The notes below the pieces were generated by a model, which worked only from the letters and a program-made list of their open reading frames with translations, was not told the origin of the DNA and did no database searches. The translations under genes were made by a program, and so were the position numbers. A stretch of DNA of 64,000 nucleotides, taken from assembly GCA_025360045.1 (NCBI GenBank), contig JANYCY010000091.1, forward strand, positions 16,199 to 80,198. The letters run 5' to 3'. The stretch comes from Janthinobacterium sp. GTDB lineage: Bacteria; Pseudomonadota; Gammaproteobacteria; Burkholderiales; Chitinibacteraceae. Below, piece after piece: positions 17,602 to 25,647 of the stretch (positions are counted from its first letter, which is position 1; the number at the start of each line of letters is the position of its first letter).

Positions 17602-17884
17602 AAACCCAAATCTTGAACCACAGAGAACACGGAGGACACAGAGTTACACGGAGAAAACCAAGAGGAGTAATTGGTTTTGTGTATCTTTCGTGGGCATCTG
17701 CTTTGTTTTTTTGTGTTCCTGTGTAGTTAGCAAATATGTAGGGTGGGCACGTTTTTGTGCTCACCGCAGACGCGAAACCCAAGCCTTAAAATACGGATTT
17801 CTATGGAGAAAATCATTCTATGTTTTGTTTTTCTCCGTGACCCTCCGTGTTCTCCTTAACTCCGTGGTTTAGGACTTGGGTTTT
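17602..17884. repeat. CCACGGAG hairpin repeat with arms separated by ~170 bp
   Basis: The left arm (17602-17660, AAACCCAAATCTTGAACCAC...) and the right arm (17829-17884, ...CTCCGTGGTTTAGGACTTGGG) are spread apart. The loop contains a GTGGGCAC-type palindrome (17739-17770), so one repeat appears inserted into another. The whole lies between the ATPase and permease genes of one ABC system. Confidence 0.75.
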
Positions 17885-17912
17885 AAATACAAAATCAACT
17901 GGATATGATCGC

Positions 17913-19070
17913 ATGATGATTTGGGAAATATTTAAAAAAGAATGGGTCGATTCATTAAGAGACAAGCGCACCATGCTGGTGGTGATTTTGTCTTCTTTAA
18001 TGGGTATGCCCTTTTTTTTATTTATTAGCTCTGAAGCTTATTCCAGAATGGATGAGCAAAAACGCTTTATTCGCGTAGTCGGCGCCCAATATGCGCCAGA
18101 GTTAATCAATTATATTGCCCGGCAAGGTTTTGAGATTAAAGCCGCCGGGGCTGATTATGCAAAGAAATTACACAGCAAAGAATATACCGAGCCAGTGCTG
18201 TTATTACCGCAAAATTTTGCCAGACTATATGCCGCAGGAATTGCGCCCAAGGTAGAGATTGTCAGTGATTTAGCGAATAAAGATACGCAAATGGGCGTGC
18301 GGCCGATTAAGGTGCTGTTGCAAGGCTTTATGCAGGAGCAGGCAGGTTTAAATCTAAGCTTGCGTGGCATTTCTGCCGAAATACTCAGTGTGATTAAAGT
18401 AGAAGAGCGCCATTTAAGCCGCGCGCAAAATCAACAGAGTGCGGGGCTTAAAGAAATGCTGCCCTTTATGTTTATCATGACGCTATTAGGCGTGGGCATG
18501 TATGCGGCGATTGATACCTCGGCAGGCGAGCGCGAACGTGGTTCATTAGAGCCTTTAATGATGAATCCGGTATCGAGCTGGCATTTTGCTTTAGGCAAAT
18601 GGGCAGCGGTGGGCACGCTCACGGTTTGTGTATTGTTTTTTAATGTAATGAGCATTTTCCCTTCGCTATTTTTAATTAAAAACGAAGTATTAAAAATCGC
18701 TTTTCAATTCTCAATCAAAGACGCTTTTGTATTTTTGGCCGTGCTGTGCCCGCTGGCACTGGCCATTGCCGCCCTGCAAATTGCCGTGGCGATTAACGGT
18801 AAAAGCCACAAAGAAGCGCAGGCTAGAAATTCTATGCTGATGCTGCTTGCTCCACTGGCTTTGGTGATTGGCATGCTAAAGCAGGGGGCAGATCCCGTCT
18901 GGTTTTCTTGGACGCCGCTGTTAGCGCAAAACCAGCTGATTATCAAAATACTGAATGGCGAAACCCTGAGCCTTGCAGAAGTGCTCATCCCCGTATTGGT
19001 TTGCGTGGTGATTCTGCTGGCAAGCCTGAGCTACACCGCACAGAAAATGCGGCGGGTGGTGATGCATTAG
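17913..19070 (+). CDS. ABC-2 type exporter permease (NatB-like)
   Basis: About 385 residues starting MMIWEIFKKEWVDSLRDKR, the typical cytoplasmic start of this permease class. One membrane helix (about 23-42) is followed by an extracytoplasmic domain of ~130 residues and five or six helices in the C-terminal half (GMYAAIDTSAGERERGSLEPLM is the conserved loop before the helix bundle). It pairs with the ATPase gene upstream. The hairpin-repeat cluster between them could modulate relative expression. Substrate unknown; Na+ export is the family precedent. Confidence 0.88.
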   Translation: MMIWEIFKKEWVDSLRDKRTMLVVILSSLMGMPFFLFISSEAYSRMDEQKRFIRVVGAQYAPELINYIARQGFEIKAAGADYAKKLHSKEYTEPVLLLPQNFARLYAAGIAPKVEIVSDLANKDTQMGVRPIKVLLQGFMQEQAGLNLSLRGISAEILSVIKVEERHLSRAQNQQSAGLKEMLPFMFIMTLLGVGMYAAIDTSAGERERGSLEPLMMNPVSSWHFALGKWAAVGTLTVCVLFFNVMSIFPSLFLIKNEVLKIAFQFSIKDAFVFLAVLCPLALAIAALQIAVAINGKSHKEAQARNSMLMLLAPLALVIGMLKQGADPVWFSWTPLLAQNQLIIKILNGETLSLAEVLIPVLVCVVILLASLSYTAQKMRRVVMH

Positions 19071-19142
19071 GTGTTGCACAGCTCTAATGCCATTTTGGGG
19101 TAAAATCTGGGTAATTAAATTTTATCATTCATGTGGATTTTT

Positions 19143-20267
19143 ATGACCTCTGCCAAGTCTCACGTCGTTCATATTGCGGTTCCCCCTACTCAGGGCGAGC
19201 TGTCTAGTGCCCAAAAAACATTTAATCGCCTGCGCAAAAAAATTGATAAACAGCGTTTGGAGCTAGCGCTGTGGCAGGCGACGATTCCGCAATACGGTGC
19301 TAAGCACCGCGAGGAATACGAGCCGCTATGGGTAACGTTTAACCAACACCGCTCTGAGATGTTGTGCTTTCTAAATGTGGCGATGTCAAATAAAGCCTTA
19401 ACGCAAATGGAGAAAGATAAAATCAGCGACATCATTTGCCTGACTGCACCTCTGGTGATTAAAGAGACTCAGGATGAGGATTTAAAACAAATTTATACCC
19501 AGCATAGTGGCTCAGATTTTGATGAAGAGCTGGCGGACAGCCAGCTTGAGTTGCAAGCGATGATGAAGCAAATGTTTGGTGTTGATCTGGACGATGATGT
19601 TGATTTCAGTACGCCCGATGGCATGCGGGAAGCCATGGGGAAGATTTTTGAGCAGAAACAGGCCGAGATGGAACGGGCTGAAAGTCAGCAAGCGCCGCGT
19701 AAAAAAACGGCCAAGCAATTAGCTAGCGAGGCCAAAAAAGAGCTGGCAGAAAAAGAAGTCAGTCAGTCGATTCGGGCGGTGTTTCGTCAGCTAGCCGCAG
19801 CTCTGCATCCTGATCGAGAACAAGATGATGCCGAACGTATTCGCAAAACCGCACTAATGCAAAGAGTTAACGTGGCCTATGCCAATAAAGATTTGCTGAC
19901 TCTGCTGCAATTGCAATTAGAAGCCGAGCAAATTGATCAGGACAGTATTAATACGATTTCTGATGAGCGATTAAAGCATTTTAATCAAGTATTAAAAGAT
20001 CAGTCTGAAGAATTGCAGCAAGAATTAGCGGGGATTGAGATGTCATTCAATGTCCAGTTTCAAATGGCCCCTGACAAAAAGTTAACACCTAAAGGCGTAT
20101 TAAGGGATTTGCAATTTTCAATTAATGATTTAGAAAAATATATTCGCGATGTGCAGCGCGATTTTAGTGCGGTTCAAAATATACAAGGCTTGAAACGTTT
20201 TTTAAGAACACAGAAAATAGCAAGAGAGCCATCCCTAGATGATTTATTTTTGAATTTTCCATTTTAA
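19143..20267 (+). CDS. J-domain (DnaJ-like) protein of unknown specificity
   Basis: About 374 residues, rich in Gln, Glu and Lys and largely helical. The HPD signature of J-domains appears in LAAALHPDREQDD (about residues 222-230), followed by LMQRVNVAYANKDLLTLLQL, the usual end of a J-domain. The flanks are long coiled-coil-like helices (KKTAKQLASEAKKELAEKE; LKDQSEELQQELAG). J-proteins stimulate DnaK ATPase and deliver clients; here the J-domain is internal. The start ATG at 19143 is preferred over 19131. No partner gene is adjacent. Confidence 0.8.
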   Translation: MTSAKSHVVHIAVPPTQGELSSAQKTFNRLRKKIDKQRLELALWQATIPQYGAKHREEYEPLWVTFNQHRSEMLCFLNVAMSNKALTQMEKDKISDIICLTAPLVIKETQDEDLKQIYTQHSGSDFDEELADSQLELQAMMKQMFGVDLDDDVDFSTPDGMREAMGKIFEQKQAEMERAESQQAPRKKTAKQLASEAKKELAEKEVSQSIRAVFRQLAAALHPDREQDDAERIRKTALMQRVNVAYANKDLLTLLQLQLEAEQIDQDSINTISDERLKHFNQVLKDQSEELQQELAGIEMSFNVQFQMAPDKKLTPKGVLRDLQFSINDLEKYIRDVQRDFSAVQNIQGLKRFLRTQKIAREPSLDDLFLNFPF

Positions 20268-20344
20268 TGGTGCATTTTAGGATTTGGTTCTTATTAAGTG
20301 TCTTGGCATAAATTATCAAACATTCTTAAATAATGCATTTTTCG

Positions 20345-20413
20345 CAGGGTGTGAAACGACGAAGTCGTTGCGCACCAAGGGCTAGCGCACAATAAAGGCG
20401 CTTTCACATCCTA
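20345..20413. repeat. GGTGTG...CGTCGTTGCGCACC-type element
   Basis: AGGGTGTGAAACGACGAAGTCGTTGCGCACC, with an inner ACGAC/GTCGT stem, ends in CTTTCACATCCTAC, which pairs with the start. Related copies are at 14931-14999 and 45047-45170. It is part of the 545-bp gene-free stretch between the J-domain gene and the 60-residue gene. Confidence 0.65.
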
Positions 20414-20489
20414 CAAAAATCACTTTTTTTTTGCATTTTAAAATACCTTATAACTTATGTTGAACTACTTAACTTCCCATTTTCGAAAT

Positions 20490-20566
20490 GTCGCCATTCC
20501 CGCATGCTTTTGACTGGAGTCCAACGGCGCAAAAGGTCCCCGATAAAAAAACGCGGGGATGACGGT
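20490..20566. repeat. GTCATCCCCG-type inverted repeat, copy 2
   Basis: CGCCATTCCCGCATGC opens and GCGGGGATGACGG closes the element, with an inner GGTCCCCGATAAAA segment matching copies 1 and 3. It is diverged but recognisable. Confidence 0.65.
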
Positions 20567-20585
20567 TTGTTATAAGTACTTAAGT

Positions 20586-20665
20586 AAAAGTTTTCGAGCA
20601 AGGCATCCTGACGAAGGCAGTATGAATAATACGGCGAGGAAGGATAACGAAGCTCGAAAACTTTT
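20586..20665. repeat. 80-bp element with 14-bp perfect terminal inverted repeats
   Basis: AAAAGTTTTCGAGC at 20586-20599 and GCTCGAAAACTTTT at 20652-20665 enclose 52 bp (AAGGCATCCTGACGAAGGC... to ...GGAAGGATAACGAA). It looks like a miniature mobile element or a large palindromic repeat unit. I find no second full copy in the window. Confidence 0.6.
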
Positions 20666-20708
20666 ATTAGGGCACTTATCGATAAATTATTTCGAGCCAT
20701 ATCCTTAG

Positions 20709-20740
20709 CTCTGTAGCTCTGTAGCTCTGTAGCTCTGTAG
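20709..20740. repeat. Tandem repeat: four exact copies of CTCTGTAG
   Basis: The 8-bp unit CTCTGTAG is repeated exactly four times with no interruption. It is intergenic, ~75 bp from the end of the 60-residue gene. The copy number could vary by slippage, but no gene start is near enough to suggest phase variation. Confidence 0.9.
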
Positions 20741-20815
20741 GTTGGGCATGTTTTATCTGCCCAACGAATGTCCGTGAATAAAAATGTTGGGCTGGTAAAG
20801 CTTTAGCCCAACCTA
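20741..20815. repeat. GTTGGGC...GCCCAAC repeats
   Basis: Two GTTGGGC/GCCCAAC inverted pairs in a row (GTTGGGCATG..CTGCCCAAC, then GTTGGGCTGG..TTTAGCCCAACC). A relative with GTAGGTTGGGTTAGCGGGC lies at 44361-44478. This pattern is dispersed in many proteobacterial genomes. Confidence 0.65.
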
Positions 20816-20995
20816 CCCGACTAGCCGCTCTATCACCAGCCCCACAAAAAAGATCACCAGCAAACCTAGCGTTGAATACAGAATCCATTTGATCCGGCGT
20901 AGCCAGCTTGGGTCTTGGCTGCGCTGGTATTTGAAAGCGCAGTAGGCGATGCCTAGGACGGCGATGACAAATAGCAGGCGCAAGACGATAAACAT
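20813..20995 (-). CDS. Small two-helix membrane protein coupled to lpxC
   Basis: 60 residues. A first hydrophobic segment (about 2-20) is followed by a basic loop (KYQRSQDPSWLRRIKW) and a second hydrophobic segment (about 37-56). The start ATG shares its A with the lpxC stop (TAATG), so translation is probably coupled to lpxC. The positive loop suggests both ends face the periplasm. I do not recognise a named family; the coupling and clean topology make it a credible gene. Confidence 0.7.
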   Translation of the reverse strand: MFIVLRLLFVIAVLGIAYCAFKYQRSQDPSWLRRIKWILYSTLGLLVIFFVGLVIERLVG

Positions 20996-21909
20996 TAGAT
21001 TCCTAAGGCGGGGAGATCGTGGAATGAGCTGGGTACGTCTTCTCGATTCTCAAAGCTGACGATTTCATAAGAGGATTCGTCCGCAAGTAAGGCGCGTAGT
21101 AGTTTGTTATTCATGGCGTGGCCTGATTTATAGCCTTCGAAAGCGGCAATCAGCGGGCGGCCAAGGATGTATAAATCGCCGATCAGATCGAGCACTTTGT
21201 GGCGAACGAATTCGTCTTCAAAGCGTAAGCCGCCTTCATTCAGAATGCGGTATTCGTCAATCACAATAGCATTATCCATACTGCCGCCGCGGGCTAGGCC
21301 GTTCATGCGCAGGTATTCCACTTCATGGATAAAGCCAAAGGTGCGGGCGCGGGCGATTTCGCTGACGTAATTGGTGTTAGCAAAATCAAGCTTGATGGTT
21401 TGGGCCGATTTTTTGAACGCTGGGTGGGCGAAGTCGATGGTCAGCGCCACCTTATAGCCTTCATGTGGGAGTAGCTTGACCCACTTATCACCCTCAATCA
21501 CTTCAATGGGTTTGAGCACGCGGACAAATTGCTTGGCCGCATGCTGATCCACAATGCCTGCGGATTGCAGTAGATAGATAAAAGGCGCAGCAGATCCATC
21601 CATGATCGGCATTTCTGGGGCGTCGACTTCAATAATGACGTTGTCGATGCCTAGCCCCGCGAATGCTGACATGATGTGCTCAATCGTGCCGACACGTACG
21701 CCGTCTTTGACGAGCGTGGAGGAGAGCCGCGTGTCGTTGACAAGCGCTGGCGTCACTCTAAATGGCGTCGACTCGGGCAAATCGACGCGTTGAAAGACGA
21801 TCCCGCTATTGATCGGGGCCGGTTTTAAGACGAGGGTAACGCGCTCGCCAGAGTGCAGGCCCACGCCCACGGCGCGGATAGTCGTTTTTAGAGTGCGTTG
21901 TTGGAACAT
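20995..21909 (-). CDS. lpxC: LpxC, UDP-3-O-acyl-N-acetylglucosamine deacetylase
   Basis: About 304 residues starting [21 protein letters not shown]. The zinc ligands lie in [11 protein letters not shown] and in [14 protein letters not shown] (HxxxD). The enzyme performs the committed step of lipid A synthesis. The ATG at 21909 has GAG about 6 nt upstream; an in-frame ATG at 21927 adds six residues. It lies just downstream of ftsZ on the same strand, as in many gamma- and betaproteobacteria. Confidence 0.97.
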   Translation of the reverse strand: MFQQRTLKTTIRAVGVGLHSGERVTLVLKPAPINSGIVFQRVDLPESTPFRVTPALVNDTRLSSTLVKDGVRVGTIEHIMSAFAGLGIDNVIIEVDAPEMPIMDGSAAPFIYLLQSAGIVDQHAAKQFVRVLKPIEVIEGDKWVKLLPHEGYKVALTIDFAHPAFKKSAQTIKLDFANTNYVSEIARARTFGFIHEVEYLRMNGLARGGSMDNAIVIDEYRILNEGGLRFEDEFVRHKVLDLIGDLYILGRPLIAAFEGYKSGHAMNNKLLRALLADESSYEIVSFENREDVPSSFHDLPALGI

Positions 21910-22026
21910 GCTGGTCTCGTTAATCAACAGACCTCAATCTTACCAGCACCGGGTAGTGCGCTGGCTGTGATCTTTACAGTCTTGTCGAGGCTATGCCTTC
22001 ATCTCCATCTATTTGCAATCGAGCTT

Positions 22027-22061
22027 GTAAGGTGGGCACGATACGGCTGTGCTCACCTTAC
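22027..22061. repeat. GTGGGCAC-type palindrome between ftsZ and lpxC
   Basis: GTAAGGTGGGCAC-gatacggct-GTGCTCACCTTAC is a 13-bp stem with one mismatch, 17 bp past the ftsZ stop. It could act as an mRNA 3' stabiliser or attenuator between ftsZ and lpxC. No T-run follows on the minus strand. Confidence 0.65.
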
Positions 22062-22077
22062 AGGATGCGACTCATGC

Positions 22078-23256
22078 TTAATCTGCCTGACGACGCAAGA
22101 ATGCAGGGATATCCATATCCACATTTGATGTCGCGCCGCGTGTTGCCGTAGCAACATCACCACCTGCACCGCGTGTGCTGCGAGCACTTGGGCGAAAGCC
22201 CGGTGGCAGATCGTATTCGCTCCAGTTTGGCTCGCCAGCAGAATGATGATCAGTGCCGGTTTTAAGTTGTGGAGTTTGCACGACGGATAGCTGTGGCTTG
22301 GTGGTGTTACCCATGCCGGTGGCGATAATGGTGACGCGGATTTGCTCACCCAAGCTTTCGTCATAAACCACACCGTGTTTAACCATGGCGTCGTCGCTGA
22401 CATGCGATTGGATAATTTCGCGTGCGCGGGTGATTTCGCTTTTCTTCAGGCTGGCACGGCTGGCGCTGATATTCAGCAACACGCCACGTGCACCCTTGAA
22501 GTTAATATTGTCTAGCAATGGGCAGCTGATCGCTTCTTCGGTGGCGCGAATCGCGCGATTTTCGCCAGCAGCGAAAGCCGAGCCCATCATCGCCATGCCT
22601 TTTTCTTGCATGACTGTTTTAACGTCAGCAAAGTCAACGTTAATCAAGCCTGGGTACTGAATGATTTCTACGATCGATGCCACGGCATTACGCAGTACAT
22701 CGTCAGCAGCGCGGAAGGCTTCGTCAACGGTTACGTCTTCGCCCAGCACTTCTTCTAGCTTCTGGTTGGAAACAATAATTAGTGAATCCACATGGCGGGC
22801 CAGCTCGTCGATCCCCGCTTGTGCCACTTTCTGACGCGAGCCTTCATCAAGGCCGGGCTTGGTCACCACGCCTACGGTGAAGATGCCTTTTTCACGGGCA
22901 ATCTGTGCAATCACAGGGGACGCGCCTGTACCTGTACCACCACCCATACCGGCGGTAATAAACAACAGGTTTGCGCCGTTGATCAGCTCACCAATGCGTT
23001 CACGATCGGCTTCAGCCGCTTCGCGAGCGACTTCAGGATCGCAACCTGCGCCAAAACCGGTGGTGCCTAACTGCACAACATCGGTGGCTTGGGATAATTT
23101 AAGCACCTGTGCATCGGTGTTGGCGGCAATAAATTGCACCCCACTCAATGCGTGCTCGATCATATTATTGATGGCATTGCAGCCTGCGCCGCCTACACCG
23201 ATCACTTTAATATTGACGTGATGTGCAACTTCTTGCACTTCGAAAGTTAAAGCCAT
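22078..23256 (-). CDS. ftsZ: FtsZ, tubulin-like cell-division GTPase
   Basis: 392 residues. The GTP-binding signature is in AGMGGGTGTGASPV, with VGGAGCNAINNM near the N terminus and the T7-loop region NVDFADVKTVM. A variable linker (about 320-375) leads to the conserved C-terminal peptide DMDIPAFLRR, which binds FtsA and ZipA. It polymerises into the Z-ring. It is the last division gene of the dcw cluster; the 169-bp gap to ftsA is filled with tandem copies of the ftsA end. Confidence 0.98.
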   Translation of the reverse strand: MALTFEVQEVAHHVNIKVIGVGGAGCNAINNMIEHALSGVQFIAANTDAQVLKLSQATDVVQLGTTGFGAGCDPEVAREAAEADRERIGELINGANLLFITAGMGGGTGTGASPVIAQIAREKGIFTVGVVTKPGLDEGSRQKVAQAGIDELARHVDSLIIVSNQKLEEVLGEDVTVDEAFRAADDVLRNAVASIVEIIQYPGLINVDFADVKTVMQEKGMAMMGSAFAAGENRAIRATEEAISCPLLDNINFKGARGVLLNISASRASLKKSEITRAREIIQSHVSDDAMVKHGVVYDESLGEQIRVTIIATGMGNTTKPQLSVVQTPQLKTGTDHHSAGEPNWSEYDLPPGFRPSARSTRGAGGDVATATRGATSNVDMDIPAFLRRQAD

Positions 23257-23321
23257 GTTGCTCTCCTTGCATTGCCCGATTTAAGCCACTTATTACGAAT
23301 CAACCACAAAAATTAATCCGT

Positions 23322-23444
23322 TTTTGAAACAAGCGGCTGATACTTACCCGAAAGATCAGAATGTGTTCTGAAACAAAAGTGTTATAAGAGCCCGAAAGAT
23401 CCCCTAAGCCCTTATTTTTACAGAATTAAAATGTGTTCTGAAAC
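23322..23444 (-). repeat. Tandem ~44-bp units copied from the ftsA 3' end
   Basis: AATGTGTTCTGAAAC (plus-strand reading) occurs exactly at 23430-23444, inside the last codons of ftsA, and again at 23360-23374 in the intergenic gap. A third diverged version is near 23311-23333 (AATTAATCCGTTTTTGAAACAAG). CCCGAAAGATC is repeated at 23347 and 23391. On the minus strand the copy reads as the ftsA tail FQNTF followed by a stop. Confidence 0.8.
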
Positions 23445-24658
23445 CAAGACTTCATACGACCAAAAACATCCCCCATGGAGCCTTCTTTGCCCCGATGGAC
23501 GGGGTTCTTGAGTAGCTGTTCACGCGCGATCAATAGCAAACCCACCGCGGTGGAATAACGTGGGTTTTTCACCACTTCGGCTAGGCCGCCAACATACTTT
23601 GGCGTGCCCATCCGCAGTGGCATATGGAAAATCTCTTCACCTAGCTCCACCATGCCAGGCATCATGGCAGCCCCTCCGGTAATGACGATGCCGCTGGATA
23701 GGCGGCCTTCAAAACCAGATCGACGAAGTTCTTGTTGAACTAAGGCGTACAGCTCTTCAATTCGTGGCTCAATCACTTCGGCCAAGGTATGACGGCTCAT
23801 TTGCCGAGCACCGCGCTCACCCACGCCCGGTACTTCTATCATTTGCGCTGGATCACTCATATGGCGTAGTGCTACGCCATATTGCAATTTGATCGTTTCT
23901 GCTTCGGAAGTTGGGGTCCGTAGCGCCATGGCGATATCGTTGGTGACTTGGTCGCCAGCAATTGGAATCACTGCGGTATGGCGGATTGCGCCGCCAATAA
24001 AGATCGCCAAATCGGTGGTGCCGCCGCCAATATCAACGAGGCAAACGCCAAGATCTTTTTCGTCTTCGGTAAGAACTGAATAAGCTGAAGCCAGTGGCTG
24101 TAATACCACTTCTTCAATTTCTAAGCCGCAGCGCCGCACACACTTAGTAATATTTTGCACCGCACTGACTGCACCGCTGACGATATGCACGTTTACATGT
24201 AAGCGCACACCCGACATGCCTAAAGGCTCTTTCACGCCTTCTTGGCCATCGATCATGTATTCCTGCGCCAAGATATGCAGCACTTGATGATCGGTGGGGA
24301 TATTGACCGCGCTGGCCGTTTCAATCACGCGATCTACATCGGCGGAGGTGACTTCCTTATCTTTGATCGCCACCATGCCATCCGAGTTAATACTCTTGAT
24401 ATGGCTGCCCGCGATGCCGGTAATGACTTCGCGAATTTTGCAATCGGCCATCAGCTCAGCTTCACCTAACGCTGATTGGATGGCTGCAACGGTTTTTTCA
24501 ATGTCGACAACCACGCCACGTTTCAAACCACGCGACGCAGCTGAGCCAAGGCCAACTACATTGAGTGCGCCGTCTTCCTTGATCTCGGCAACCACGGCCA
24601 CCACTTTGGAGGTGCCTATGTCTAGCCCGACGATGAGGTTTTTGCTATCCCTGGTCAT
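23426..24658 (-). CDS. ftsA: FtsA, actin-like division protein
   Basis: About 410 residues starting MTRDSKNLIVGLDIGTSKV. The actin-fold phosphate-1 loop (GLDIGTSKVVAVVAE), phosphate-2 region (LVDIGGGTTDLAIF) and ITGGAAMMPGM adenosine motif are clear. The C-terminal amphipathic helix GRMKSWFQNTF ties FtsZ filaments to the membrane. The ATG at 24658 overlaps the stop of a tiny upstream frame (ATGA); the longer start at 24676 is unsupported. Both flanking junctions contain duplicated gene ends. Confidence 0.97.
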   Translation of the reverse strand: MTRDSKNLIVGLDIGTSKVVAVVAEIKEDGALNVVGLGSAASRGLKRGVVVDIEKTVAAIQSALGEAELMADCKIREVITGIAGSHIKSINSDGMVAIKDKEVTSADVDRVIETASAVNIPTDHQVLHILAQEYMIDGQEGVKEPLGMSGVRLHVNVHIVSGAVSAVQNITKCVRRCGLEIEEVVLQPLASAYSVLTEDEKDLGVCLVDIGGGTTDLAIFIGGAIRHTAVIPIAGDQVTNDIAMALRTPTSEAETIKLQYGVALRHMSDPAQMIEVPGVGERGARQMSRHTLAEVIEPRIEELYALVQQELRRSGFEGRLSSGIVITGGAAMMPGMVELGEEIFHMPLRMGTPKYVGGLAEVVKNPRYSTAVGLLLIAREQLLKNPVHRGKEGSMGDVFGRMKSWFQNTF

Positions 24659-24710
24659 CTGACAACCTTTATACAATTCATCACTACAAACTTAAAAAAC
24701 GACATGTATT

Positions 24711-24783
24711 ACTCATGACGCTGAATGTTTACTACTTACTGGCGGGCTGCACCCGCCCTACGAACTCATGCTGCTGAATGTTT
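24711..24783 (-). repeat. Duplicated ftsQ 3' end flanking a small palindrome
   Basis: On the minus strand AAACATTCAGCAGCATGAGT (24783-24764, the real ftsQ end, KHSAA-stop) is repeated as AAACATTCAGCGTCATGAGT (24730-24711), 18 of 20 identical and again ending in an in-frame stop. Between the two lies GTAGGGCGGGTGCAGCCCGCC, a palindrome resembling the ends of the ~360-bp element. Confidence 0.8.
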
Positions 24784-25554
24784 GGGTGCAGCTACTGCGG
24801 GTGGTGTTGCTGGCTTTGCCGCAGGTTTATTCATTGGTTTGCTGCTATCTGCAGGCTTGAAATCCGGTAAGCGGACGGCAAAGCCATTGGGATAACGTAA
24901 ATCTACATATTCAAAAGGTTGTTTCAGTAGGGCGAGTGAGTTTGGGTACGCGGTTACAAAACGCGCGGTCCTTGCTACTGGCTCGTCCCTGCCTACTTCA
25001 ATGGTGAGCTGGTGATCTAATTCAAATCGCCAAGCTCGTCGTTCTGACAGCCAAACATGGGTGGCTTTTTTACCCAATGGCTGCAGTGTTTTGTGTAGCT
25101 CTACAAAACCATCAATCATGACTTTCTCAGTGCCTTCTGGCCCTTCTAAAATCGGTAATTGATCATTTGAAGCGGCATCAAAACGCTCGCCATAACTATT
25201 TAACAGCGCCACCGAGCCCCAACGGGCCATGGCTTTGTGCTCCTCAACTGTCACTTCAACACGATCTGGCCAGTGCCTGCGTACGGTGACTTGTCTTACC
25301 CACGGTAGCTTTTCAAAAGCTTGCCGCGTTTTATCTAAATCAAGGGTAAAAAACGTCCCTTTTAGTTCGTGTTTAATCACGTATTGCAATTGCTCGCGGG
25401 TGACATGAACTAATTCACCATCTACTTTGATTCGCTTAATTGGAAATAAAGGCGAATGCACCGTTAAAAAAAGTAAGGCATAAAACAATAACAGCAGCGC
25501 TAAAGCCGTAAGTAGGTTCGCAAACCACATTAAAAGCTGAGGCTTATCCCACAT
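24766..25554 (-). CDS. ftsQ: FtsQ, division protein
   Basis: 262 residues. A short cytoplasmic N terminus (MWDKPQLL), one membrane helix (about 9-33), a POTRA domain (FPIKRIKVDGELVHVTREQL) and the FtsQ beta domain follow, with a Pro/Ala-rich tail (KPAAKPATPPAVAAPKHSAA). It anchors FtsL/FtsB in the divisome. It lies between ddl and ftsA as usual. Its first codons overlap the end of a 32-codon reading frame that fills the ddl-ftsQ gap. Confidence 0.95.
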   Translation of the reverse strand: MWDKPQLLMWFANLLTALALLLLFYALLFLTVHSPLFPIKRIKVDGELVHVTREQLQYVIKHELKGTFFTLDLDKTRQAFEKLPWVRQVTVRRHWPDRVEVTVEEHKAMARWGSVALLNSYGERFDAASNDQLPILEGPEGTEKVMIDGFVELHKTLQPLGKKATHVWLSERRAWRFELDHQLTIEVGRDEPVARTARFVTAYPNSLALLKQPFEYVDLRYPNGFAVRLPDFKPADSSKPMNKPAAKPATPPAVAAPKHSAA

Positions 25555-25642
25555 GGGTTTTCCTCTCGGCTATTGCCTGCGCAGCCATCCATTGCAAGCT
25601 GTGCAATGGATAAAACGGGCTGAGGCGTTTTAATGATTTCAA
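25544..25642 (-). CDS. Possible 32-residue mini-ORF between ddl and ftsQ
   Basis: It would start at TTG, 5 nt after the ddl stop, with peptide start KSLKRLSPFYPLH and end ERKTHVG, and stop 8 nt inside ftsQ. It fills the whole 93-bp gap, has a similar length to the mini-ORFs at 30314, 34464 and 39259, and would carry ribosomes across the gap. No convincing similarity to the ends of ddl or ftsQ is visible, so it may be a chance frame. Confidence 0.3.
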   Translation of the reverse strand: MKSLKRLSPFYPLHSLQWMAAQAIAERKTHVG

Positions 25643-25647
25643 CGTCT

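Noticed and set aside
20676..20888. 70-codon minus-strand frame over the CTCTGTAG tandem repeat
   Set aside because: Its repetitive TELQSYRATEL sequence comes from the tandem repeat and it overlaps the better-supported 60-residue gene.
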